From assembly GCA_001790955.1 (NCBI GenBank), contig MGDP01000144.1, positions 1 to 41,890 of the forward strand: DNA of 41,890 nt, written 5' to 3'. The notes under the pieces were generated by a model. That model was not told where the DNA came from. It did no database searches and saw nothing but the letters and a program-made list of their open reading frames with translations. Shown one piece after another: positions 15,505 through 23,600 of the stretch (its first letter is position 1; every line of letters begins with the position of its first letter). The position numbers were made by a program, and so were the translations under genes. This stretch comes from Candidatus Tectomicrobia bacterium RIFCSPLOWO2_12_FULL_69_37 (lineage in GTDB: Bacteria; UBA8248).

Positions 15505-16947
15505 ATGAGCGATGAAACGTACAGGGCGATCCACGAACGGGCCAAGGCGAACCTGGAGAAGATGGGGAAACCGGACCTGCTGGACATCCTCCGGCCGGTG
15601 ACGCCGGGGACGGCGGTAGTCCGTTCCTTTTATGAGCGGTTCGGCCTTCGCCTGAATCTATTCTCCGCCGCCGAGGCGGACACGGTCTTCGATTTCCTGG
15701 GGAAGAAGCTGGCCAGCCCCATCATGGTCGCCCCCATGAGCGACAACTCCCTGAGCAACCACTACCCAGGCGCGTTCCGGGACATCTCCGCCGCCGCCCG
15801 CAAGTTCGGGACGCAGTACTGGATCGGCGACTGCAAGGACTCGGTGTGGAAGGAAGTGGCCTCCGCTGCGCCTTCCGCCATCCGGATCGTCAAGCCCTGG
15901 AAGGACCGGGAGCGGACCCTGGCGTCGCTCAGGCAGGCCGAGGAGAACGGGGCCTTCGCCGTGGGTATGGACCTCGATTCGGGCTTCTACTCCCCGGAGT
16001 GCGCGCCCCAGCCGGCCTCGGCGCTGCCCATATACGTGAAGGCGACGCGGCTCCCGTTCATCGTGAAGGCCATCGGCGCGGTGCAAGCGGCGCGCGCCGC
16101 GCGGGACGCGGGGGCCGCCGCCGTCATGGTCACCAGTCACGGGGGCTCGCTGGGGCCCTCCTGGGGGCACCCCCTGGAGGTCCTGCCGGAGATCGCGCGC
16201 GCGGTGGGGGATGACGTGCTCGTCCTGGCCGAAAGCGGCCTCCGGCGCGGGGAGGACGTGCTGAAGCTCCTCGCGCGCGGCGCCAGGGGGGTGCTGATGG
16301 GGCGCGGCCTCCTCCTCGGCCTGTTCGCCGGGGGCTCGGAGGGGGTGCTGGAGGTCCTGCGGATGCTGGACGAGGAGCTCAAGCGCGGCATGGTGCTGGC
16401 CGGCTGCCCCGACCTGGCGTCGATCGGGCAGGCCGAGGAGAACGGGGCCTTCGCCGTGGGTATGGACCTCGATTCGGGCTTCTACTCCCCGGAGTGCGCG
16501 CCCCAGCCGGCCTCGGCGCTGCCCATATACGTGAAGGCGACGCGGCTCCCGTTCATCGTGAAGGCCATCGGCGCGGTGCAAGCGGCGCGCGCCGCGCGGG
16601 ACGCGGGGGCCGCCGCCGTCATGGTCACCAGTCACGGGGGCTCGCTGGGGCCCTCCTGGGGGCACCCCCTGGAGGTCCTGCCGGAGATCGCGCGCGCGGT
16701 GGGGGATGACGTGCTCGTCCTGGCCGAAAGCGGCCTCCGGCGCGGGGAGGACGTGCTGAAGCTCCTCGCGCGCGGCGCCAGGGGGGTGCTGATGGGGCGC
16801 GGCCTCCTCCTCGGCCTGTTCGCCGGGGGCTCGGAGGGGGTGCTGGAGGTCCTGCGGATGCTGGACGAGGAGCTCAAGCGCGGCATGGTGCTGGCCGGCT
16901 GCCCCGACCTGGCGTCGATCGGCGGGGATATTCTGATCCCCCGCTAA
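15505..16947 (+). CDS. FMN-dependent alpha-hydroxyacid dehydrogenase family protein with duplicated C-terminal half
   Basis: A 480-residue frame from ATG 15505 behind AAGGAGG. Residues 1-143 resemble the N-terminal part of the lactate monooxygenase/glycolate oxidase family, including K-L-A-S-P-I-M-V-A-P-M and F-G-T-Q-Y-W-I. Residues 144-308 contain the rest of the flavin TIM barrel: F-I-V-K-A-I-G, V-T-S-H-G-G-S-L (the active-site His), then E-S-G-L-R-R-G-E-D-V and V-L-M-G-R-G-L-L for the FMN phosphate. Residues 309-473 repeat 144-308 exactly, and G-D-I-L-I-P-R ends the protein. Without one copy it would be 315 residues, somewhat short for the family. The usual Arg of H-G-x-R, which holds the substrate carboxylate, is Ser, so an ordinary 2-hydroxyacid may not be the substrate. 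It converges with the DUF1116 gene, with only 5 bp between stops. Confidence 0.82.
   Translation: MSDETYRAIHERAKANLEKMGKPDLLDILRPVTPGTAVVRSFYERFGLRLNLFSAAEADTVFDFLGKKLASPIMVAPMSDNSLSNHYPGAFRDISAAARKFGTQYWIGDCKDSVWKEVASAAPSAIRIVKPWKDRERTLASLRQAEENGAFAVGMDLDSGFYSPECAPQPASALPIYVKATRLPFIVKAIGAVQAARAARDAGAAAVMVTSHGGSLGPSWGHPLEVLPEIARAVGDDVLVLAESGLRRGEDVLKLLARGARGVLMGRGLLLGLFAGGSEGVLEVLRMLDEELKRGMVLAGCPDLASIGQAEENGAFAVGMDLDSGFYSPECAPQPASALPIYVKATRLPFIVKAIGAVQAARAARDAGAAAVMVTSHGGSLGPSWGHPLEVLPEIARAVGDDVLVLAESGLRRGEDVLKLLARGARGVLMGRGLLLGLFAGGSEGVLEVLRMLDEELKRGMVLAGCPDLASIGGDILIPR
15932..16426 (+). repeat. Perfect 495-bp tandem direct repeat, copy 1
   Basis: Copy 1 encodes residues 144-308 of the FMN-dependent protein. 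Reading base by base, it matches copy 2 with an offset of exactly 495 bp (165 codons) and I found no mismatch; identity breaks at 15931 versus 16426 on the left. Confidence 0.93.
16427..16922 (+). repeat. Perfect 495-bp tandem direct repeat, copy 2
   Basis: Copy 2 encodes residues 309-473 and abuts copy 1 without a spacer. Identity continues one base beyond one unit, through 16922, and then stops (C at 16923 versus G at 16428). The reading frame is kept because the unit is a multiple of three. Confidence 0.93.
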
Positions 16948-16952
16948 GCTCG

Positions 16953-18374
16953 TTAGACGCCCATCTTCTCCGCGAGGGCGAGCAGCGCCTCCCGGAACGG
17001 GGCCTCGGGGGCCCGGAGGATGCCCGCCCCGATCTGGCCGATCCCGGCCTGGCGGTGGGCGATGCCGGTGTTGATGATGGGGAGCACGTTCGTCTCCACC
17101 ACCTTCCGCACGTCGATGGCCATGGGTGCGCCCGCGAACTCCAGGACGGGGAGGGTGTAGTCCCGGCTCCGCGTCCAGGTGATGCCGTACATCTCGTTCG
17201 TCGCGCGCAGGGCCTCGGCGGGGGTGCCCCCCACGAACTGCACGATGGCGGGCGCCGCTCCCATGACGAACCCCCCCAGCCCCAGGGTCTCCATGATGGC
17301 GGAGTCGCCGATGTCGGGGTTGGCGTCCTCCTGGCGGAAGCCCGGGAAGAAGAGGCCGATGGGCATCTTGGCGGGCGCGGTGAACCAGCGCTCCCCCAGC
17401 CCGCTCACCCGGATCCCGAAGTCGGTCCCGTTCCGCGCCATGGTGTAGACGAGGGAGCAGTTCTCGACGCCCCGCATGGCCTCCAGGCTCGCCTTGGCCG
17501 AGGGCATCCCGTAGTTCAGGAAGAAGTGGTCGTTCCCGGAGATGAAGCGGGCGGCCCGGGCCACGAGCTTGCCGTCTCCCACGGCGTCCGCGAGGTGGGG
17601 CATGGTCATCCGGATGAAGGTGGCCGTGGCGGCGAGGTTGCGGTTGTGCACCTCGTCCCCCATGTGGATGGCGCGGGCGATGAGGTTCTTGATGTCCAGC
17701 CCGCCCATCGCCCGGATGGTGGCCCGGAGGGCGGGCCCCAGCTCCTCCCGCATCCAGCGCAGCCGGTCCAGCACTTCGGGGGAGTAGGCGCCGTAGCGGA
17801 GTACCTTGCCCAGGCCCTCGTTCAGGTTGCAGTAGGCCCGGTTCCCGCCGCCCAGCTCGGGCGGGGCCTGGTTCTCGATGACGTTGACGGGCATGGAGGG
17901 GGAGGTGACCCCCGCCATGGGCCCGACCGAGGAATGGTGGTGGCAGGGCTCGAAGGAGATCTCCCCGTTCGCTCCTAGGCGCTCCGCCTCCCTCTCGTCC
18001 TTGGCCCATCCTTCGAGGAGGATGGCGCCGACCACGGCCCCCCGCATGGGCCCGCTCATCCGCTCCCAGGCGATGGGGGGGCCAGAGTGCAGGATCATAC
18101 GGTCCTGCATGCCCGGTATCACGTCCTTGGCCGTCGCGACGTCGATCCATGTCGGGCGGGCGGCCTGGAGCCGTTCGGCGGCCCTCTCGTTCGCCTCATC
18201 GCAGGCTGACATCCGCTCGATGATCCCCGCCGTCTGGCGGTCCCCCCCGGCGGGAGGCTTCCAATCCACCTGGGCCGCCCGCCCCCCCTGGGCGCGGATG
18301 GACTCGGCGAAGAGCTCCGCCCCTACGTTGGCGACGCGGACGCCTTCCAGAAGGCTCAAGGGGTTCCCGCTCAT
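16953..18374 (-). CDS. DUF1116 protein, AllG/YlbE-like (oxamate carbamoyltransferase subunit family)
   Basis: A 473-residue protein starting M-S-G-N-P-L-S-L-L-E-G-V-R-V-A-N-V-G at ATG 18374, overlapping the fdrA-like stop by 4 bp (ATGA). It matches the DUF1116 family represented by E. coli YlbE/AllG. Features include V-D-W-K-P-P-A-G-G near residue 40, F-E-P-C-H-H-H-S-S-V-G-P-M-A-G near residue 150, V-I-E-N-Q-A-P-P and N-L-N-E-G-L-G-K-V-L-R-Y-G-A. In anaerobic allantoin breakdown, AllFGH releases carbamoyl phosphate from oxalurate and leaves oxamate. Here AllF- and AllG-like genes are present, but I see no AllH (DUF2877) or carbamate kinase. Whether it works on oxalurate or another carbamoyl compound is open. 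Confidence 0.85.
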   Translation of the reverse strand: MSGNPLSLLEGVRVANVGAELFAESIRAQGGRAAQVDWKPPAGGDRQTAGIIERMSACDEANERAAERLQAARPTWIDVATAKDVIPGMQDRMILHSGPPIAWERMSGPMRGAVVGAILLEGWAKDEREAERLGANGEISFEPCHHHSSVGPMAGVTSPSMPVNVIENQAPPELGGGNRAYCNLNEGLGKVLRYGAYSPEVLDRLRWMREELGPALRATIRAMGGLDIKNLIARAIHMGDEVHNRNLAATATFIRMTMPHLADAVGDGKLVARAARFISGNDHFFLNYGMPSAKASLEAMRGVENCSLVYTMARNGTDFGIRVSGLGERWFTAPAKMPIGLFFPGFRQEDANPDIGDSAIMETLGLGGFVMGAAPAIVQFVGGTPAEALRATNEMYGITWTRSRDYTLPVLEFAGAPMAIDVRKVVETNVLPIINTGIAHRQAGIGQIGAGILRAPEAPFREALLALAEKMGV

Positions 18375-19936
18375 CCCGCCATCTCCCGGAAGGCTGCTTC
18401 GGCCAGCAGGCAGGCCTCGGCGTGCGTCTCGGCCACGACGGCGCCCGCCGCCTCCAGCTTGCGCCGCTGGGTCTCCAGCCCCTGAGGGTCGCCTGCCGTC
18501 CCCGTCACGCTGCACAGGCAGAGGACGTCTGGGTGCTCCCGCCTGGCCCGGGCTACCGTCTTGGCGGTCTCTCCCCCCGGATCGGGATGGGCGCCCAGCC
18601 CCAGGACGACGTCGAAGAGGAGCACCGCCGTCTCCGGGTTCCCCGCCTCGCGCAGCATCTGCCCCTCGCGGAGGGAGGGCTCGATCATGGGGTGGGGGCG
18701 GCCCCGGGTGAAGTGGTCGTCCCCCAGGTCGATGACGGTGTGCCCCGGTGAGGTTTCGGGATCGGCCAGCTTGTCCGCCTTCACGAGGGGGGCGTTCGAG
18801 CGGATGGCCCCCAGGGTCTTGCGCAGGATGGCTTGGGCCTCGGCGCAGAGGGTGCCCCCGGTGTAAAGGCCGCGCAGGAACCTCCGGCGGCTGTCTTTCT
18901 TGCTTTGCGCCCAGGCCGTGACCTTGGCGAGAAGATCGGGGGAAGGGATGGGAGCCGGGGGGGCGGCGCCTCCCTTCGAGAGAGAGGCGGCCAGGTGCCC
19001 CGCCTCGGCCAGCGTCCCCGCGGCGCGGAGATCGGCCTTGCCCCGGTACGCGCTCCGGATGGCGCCTGCGTCCGCTCCGACGAAGTGGATGACGGCGGGC
19101 TTCCCGGCTTCGCCGAGGGCGCCGAGAATCGCCTGGAGGGCCCGGGGCTCGGGCGGCTTCCCCAGGATGAGGAGGACCTCCGCCGCCTGATCCGCCGCGA
19201 GGAAGCGGATGGCATCCACCATGGCGAGGCCGCCCACCGCGTCCGTCACGTCGCGCCCGCCCGTCCCCAGGGCGCAGCGGACGCCCCCGCCCGCGCGGTC
19301 GATGGCAGCCAGCGCTTCTTGGATGCCCGTCCCCGCCGCCCCCACGATCCCGATGGGGCCAGGGAGGACCACGTTGCAGAAGCCTAGGCCCACTCCCCCG
19401 ATGTGGCAGGTGCCGCAGTCCGGCCCCATCACGAGGAGCCCCTGCTCCCGCCCCAGGCGCTTGAGGACCACCTCGTCCTCGACCGGGACGTTGTCGCTGA
19501 AGATGAGGCAGTGGAGCCCCTTGCGCAGCGCCCGCTCCGCCTCCCGGCGTACCCAGGGGCCGGGGATGGAGAGGAGGGCCAGGTTGATGCCGGGGTCCGC
19601 CCCCAGGGCGGCGTCGAGGCTGGCGAACGAGAGAGGTGGGATGAAGCCTGGGGACGCCTGGGGGCGGGCGGTCAAGGCCGCCTCCATCTCTCGCAGCGCC
19701 GCCGCCGCCGCGGCCTCGCTCTCGGCCAGGACCGCGAGCACGAGGTCGTTGGGGCCCGCCCCCTTCGCCGCCTCCATCGGGAAGCCGGCCCCCCGGAACT
19801 GCTCCAGGTTCATGGGGGTGCCGAGGACGGCCATCGCCTGGCGGACGCCGGGGCGCGCGGAGGCCGCGGAGCTGATCCGCATGAGCTTGATCGAATCCTG
19901 GTACGCCCCCGGGAGGACCCGGGCCAAGGAGGGCAT
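18371..19936 (-). CDS. FdrA/AllF-like acyl-CoA synthetase-fold protein
   Basis: A 521-residue protein of the FdrA family, related to the alpha/beta subunits of succinyl-CoA ligase. It begins R-V-L-P-G-A-Y-Q-D-S-I-K-L-M-R-I, a recognisable FdrA start. A Rossmann-like CoA-binding region includes A-L-L-S-I-P-G, L-I-F-S-D-N-V-P-V-E-D-E and G-L-L-V-M-G-P-D-C-G-T, followed by G-I-V-G-A-A-G-T-G-I-Q-E and L-G-T-G-G-R-D. The C-terminal half has V-I-D-L-G-D-D-H-F-T-R-G-R-P-H-P-M-I-E-P and V-L-L-F-D-V-V-L-G-L-G-A-H-P-D-P. The His of succinyl-CoA ligase that is phosphorylated (G-H-A-G) is not evident. Upstream the cyclase ends 19 bp away; downstream it overlaps the DUF1116 gene. Together they resemble the AllF-AllG core of oxamate carbamoyltransferase. 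Confidence 0.87.
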   Translation of the reverse strand: MPSLARVLPGAYQDSIKLMRISSAASARPGVRQAMAVLGTPMNLEQFRGAGFPMEAAKGAGPNDLVLAVLAESEAAAAAALREMEAALTARPQASPGFIPPLSFASLDAALGADPGINLALLSIPGPWVRREAERALRKGLHCLIFSDNVPVEDEVVLKRLGREQGLLVMGPDCGTCHIGGVGLGFCNVVLPGPIGIVGAAGTGIQEALAAIDRAGGGVRCALGTGGRDVTDAVGGLAMVDAIRFLAADQAAEVLLILGKPPEPRALQAILGALGEAGKPAVIHFVGADAGAIRSAYRGKADLRAAGTLAEAGHLAASLSKGGAAPPAPIPSPDLLAKVTAWAQSKKDSRRRFLRGLYTGGTLCAEAQAILRKTLGAIRSNAPLVKADKLADPETSPGHTVIDLGDDHFTRGRPHPMIEPSLREGQMLREAGNPETAVLLFDVVLGLGAHPDPGGETAKTVARARREHPDVLCLCSVTGTAGDPQGLETQRRKLEAAGAVVAETHAEACLLAEAAFREMAG

Positions 19937-19955
19937 GAGGGCTTCTCTCCTTCGG

Positions 19956-20672
19956 TCAGTCCACTATCGCCACGGCCCGGATGGGGGAGCCGGAGACGCC
20001 CCGGAACTTGATGGGCAGCACCGAGAGCTTGAAGCCGAAGGGCTTCGGGATGAGGTGGAGGTTGATCATGTTTTCGATGTGGCAGTAGTCCTTCTCGAGC
20101 ATGACGCGGTGGGCCTCCCAGTAGCGCCGGGTCTGGTGCATCTTCCAGATGGGCACGTCCCAGCCGCTCGCGTCGATGCCCATGACGCGGACGCCGTTGT
20201 CAATGAGGTAGTGGGTGGCCTCGGCGCTCATGCCGGGCTGGTTCTTGGTGTAGTCGGGGTCGGTCTCCCAGTTGCGGCTGGCGTCGGTGCGGATGAGGAC
20301 GATGTCGAGAGGCTTGAGCCTGTAGTTGATCTTCCTGAGGGCGGCCTGGATGTCCGCCGCCATGATCTCGTAGCCGCTCTCCTTGTCCGTGAAGTCGAGC
20401 ACGACGCCGCCCGAGAAGCACCACTCCAGGGGGATCCGCTCCGTGGTAAAGCCCTTGGGGTTGTTGTGCCAGGGCGAGTCGATGTGGGTGCCGGTGTGGT
20501 CGCTCATGAAGATGACACAGTGGTTGGTGACGACGGGGGCGCCGTAGTTGATGGAGCCCGTCCGCCGGGCCACGGTGTCCCAGTCCTCGTCCACCGTGAG
20601 GCTGGGGCCGGGGAGGTCCGGGTAGATGGGCATCCCGCGGTAGATCTCCATGCTGAGGTCGATCATCTTCAT
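19956..20672 (-). CDS. Cyclase-family metal-dependent hydrolase (arylformamidase/isatin-hydrolase type)
   Basis: A 238-residue protein from ATG 20672, overlapping the hydantoinase stop by 4 bp (ATGA). It starts M-K-M-I-D-L-S-M-E-I-Y-R-G-M-P-I-Y-P, the common beginning of the cyclase family. The metal-binding signature H-T-G-T-H-I-D lies at residues 59-65, followed by S-P-W-H. G-I-D-A-S-G-W-D and Y-C-H-I-E-N-M-I-N-L are further conserved elements; the Glu of I-E-N-(M/L) is part of the active site in the family. Relatives include KynB formamidase, isatin hydrolase and other enzymes that open lactam or ester rings or cleave amides. In this operon the natural guess is hydrolysis of a ring-opened or cyclic amide. 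Confidence 0.9.
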   Translation of the reverse strand: MKMIDLSMEIYRGMPIYPDLPGPSLTVDEDWDTVARRTGSINYGAPVVTNHCVIFMSDHTGTHIDSPWHNNPKGFTTERIPLEWCFSGGVVLDFTDKESGYEIMAADIQAALRKINYRLKPLDIVLIRTDASRNWETDPDYTKNQPGMSAEATHYLIDNGVRVMGIDASGWDVPIWKMHQTRRYWEAHRVMLEKDYCHIENMINLHLIPKPFGFKLSVLPIKFRGVSGSPIRAVAIVD

Positions 20673-23600
20673 CGCCGTGCTCTCCCTCGTCTCGACACCG
20701 CGCGCTTCACGGAAGTGTTTGATCTCGAATTGGTTGGACGAACCGATCGGTCGAAAAACGGCCGCTTCCGGCCGCGCTTCTTCTTCAGGAGGCTCCGCTG
20801 CTTTTCCGTCGCCGCCGCGTCGACTGGGGCGTCCTCTCCTTTCCCGATCACGACGCCGTAGTCCCGCCGGGCGCCCTCCCGCGTGACCTTCCCCCACAGG
20901 ACGTCCTGCCGGACGAGCTCGGTCTCCCGCTCCAGAGGATCGCCCCAGCCGCCCCCGCCCGTGGTGACGACCCGGACGATGTCCCCTTTCTTCACCGGCA
21001 CCCGGTTGCTCAGGGCGGGGACCACTCTCTCGCGGGAGGTCCCCGGATTCAAGGTGATGCCGTAGAGCCCCCCCGCCATCCCGCGATTCACCCCCCAGGG
21101 AGGGATGATCGAGCGGTCGGCGTTGCTGAGGGCCTCGCAGTCGCACAGGATGCGGAACTCCTTGAAGTAGCCCAGGCCCCCCCGGCACTTCCCAGGGCCC
21201 CCCGAGTCGGGCGCCAGGCCCAGCCGCTCGACCCGGACGGGGAAGCGGCTCTCGCTGAACTCGGCCGGGAGGTTCCGGCTGTTGGGTACCACGTGAATGA
21301 CGTCCACCCCGTCCCCCCAGGGCCTGCCGCCCGAGCCCCCGCCCAGGATCTCGCGGAAGAGGAAGAACTTGCCGCCGGGGCCGTGGCCGTGGACGCCCCA
21401 GTAGCGGATAGTTTCCTGGTCGGCGGGCATCCGGCCTCCCGTGGCCACCCCCAGCACCCCGCAGAAGAGGCTCAGCAGGCGCAGGATGGTGAAGGTGCGC
21501 ATGTTGGTGGGGGCGGGGAAGACCGGGGTGATGAGGGTGCCCGGCTCGGGGAATTGGACGTCCATCAGGCGGCAGATGCCCTCGTTCACGTCGATCTCGA
21601 ACATCCGGTCGTAGCTGTCCGCCAGGTTGCGTAGGATGGGCCCGATCCACTTCTTCAGGAAGGCGCCTTCGGCGTAGTCGCCCGGCCAGTTGATGGGGCC
21701 CTTGGCCTGGGGGGAGGTGCCCCGGAAGTCGAGGCGGAGGCGGCCGTTCCGCTTCGTCATCTTGAGCTTGAGGGTGTGGCGCCGGCCGTTCTCCACGCCG
21801 TCGCTCTCGATGTAGTCCTCCCAGGCGTAGGTCCCGTCCTTGATCTTGGAGATCAACTCCTCCCGGATGGTACGCTCACACTTGTCCAGCAGGGCCTCGA
21901 AGCAGCCGTTGACCGTCTCCCGCCCGAAACGCTCGAAGAGCTCGACGAGGCGCGCCCCGCCCGCCCGGCAGGCCGAGATCTCGGCGTCGATGTCGGCCTG
22001 GAGGTGCTCCCCGAGGCGGCTGTTTCGGAAGATGACTTTGTACACCGCCTCGTTCCGGACGCCACGGTCGTAGAGCTTGATGGGGGGGACGAGGATGCCC
22101 TCCTGGAAGACATCGGTGGCGTTCGTGGGGAGGCTGCCCGGCACCATGCCCCCCACGTCGTCGTGGTGGCCGAACACCAGGGCGAAGGCGGAGAGCTTCC
22201 CGTAATGGAAGATTGGCACGCAGGAGCAGAGGTCGGGGAGGTGCCCGATGCCCCCTTCCGCGAGATAGATGTCGTTCCAGAGGAAGACGTCTCCCGCATG
22301 GATATCCTCGAGGGGCCAGTTCTTGAGGACGGGGTCGACGACGGCCGAGTAGGAGCGCCCCGTCAGCTTCCTCCCCTTCACGTCGAAAAGACCCACCCGG
22401 TAGTCGTGCATGTCGCGGATGAGGGGGGAGCGCGCCGTCCGCTCGACGAGGTCCTCCATCTCGCGCTCGGCGGCGTAGAGGGCGCCCTCCACGATCTCCT
22501 GCACGACGGGGCTGGCCGTTTCCTGGGAGGCGGTCTTCGCCTTCGGGGCCAGCTGGATCCGGAGGTTGTTCCACTTGTCCACCCGGCAGCCGGCGCCCGG
22601 CGGCACCACGGTGGTGGAGCCGAACTCCTCGATGACGCAGGGGCCCTGCACCCGGTCCCCCAGCCCGAGCCGGCCTCGGTCGTACAGGGGAGTGGACACG
22701 TATCCCTGGCCCGCGAAGTAGACGGGCCGCGCGCCCTTCCGGGCGCGCTCGGGGCCCCCACTGGACCCGACCCGTCTCCGCGGGTGCCGCTCCAGTTCCC
22801 CCACGGCGGTGAGGCGCAGGTTCACGATCTCGACGGGGGTGTGGTTCTCGTAGTTGAAGCCGAATTGGGCGCGGTACGCCGCGTGGAAAAAAGAAGCGGA
22901 CCGGGACAGGGAGCGGGCGAAGCCACCTTCCGCCGGGAGCTCCACCGTCATCTCCTGGCCTTCGCCGAAGTAGCGCATGTCGGCCGAGCGGAGGAAGCGG
23001 CGGCGCGCCGGAGGGATCTCCTCCTTGGCCAGGTCGTCCTGCGCCTCGGCCTCCATGCGCTGGAAATCCCTTTCCAGCGCCTTGGGCTTCGCTTCGTCCA
23101 GGCGGGTGATGTGGGTCCGCACGTAGTCGTTCCGCAGATCCACCTCGACGAGCCCCACGGCGCTCCCGCAGCCCGGCTGGGCGGGCACCACGATCTCCCG
23201 GATGCCGAGCACCTCCGCGATGTCAGCCGCCATGAGGGGGCCCGCCCCTCCGAAGGCGAGGAGGGCGTATTCCCTCGGATCTTTCCCGCGGTTCACCGTC
23301 ATCTGGCGGATGGCGAGGGCTTGGTTCCAGGCGGCGACCTCGACGATCCCCCGGGCCGCTTCCACGGGGGAGAGGCCCTGGGGCCCGGCGAGGCGGCGGA
23401 CGCCCTCCTCCGCCTTGGCGCGGTCCAGCGGAATCCCGCCCCCGACGAGGCTTGTGGGGAGCCTGCCGAGGAGGAGCTCGGCGTCGGTCACGGTGGGCTC
23501 GCCCCCTCCCTTGCCGTAGCACATGGGGCCGGGGTCGGCCCCGGCGCTCCGCGGCCCGACCCGGAGCCTCCCCTCGGGGTTCACCCAGGCGATGGAGCCC

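Noticed and set aside
15658-18150. Minus-strand open frame of 830 codons spanning the duplicated gene and the DUF1116 gene
   Set aside because: It runs antisense through the repeat and out of frame through DUF1116; its own repeated part merely mirrors the DNA duplication.
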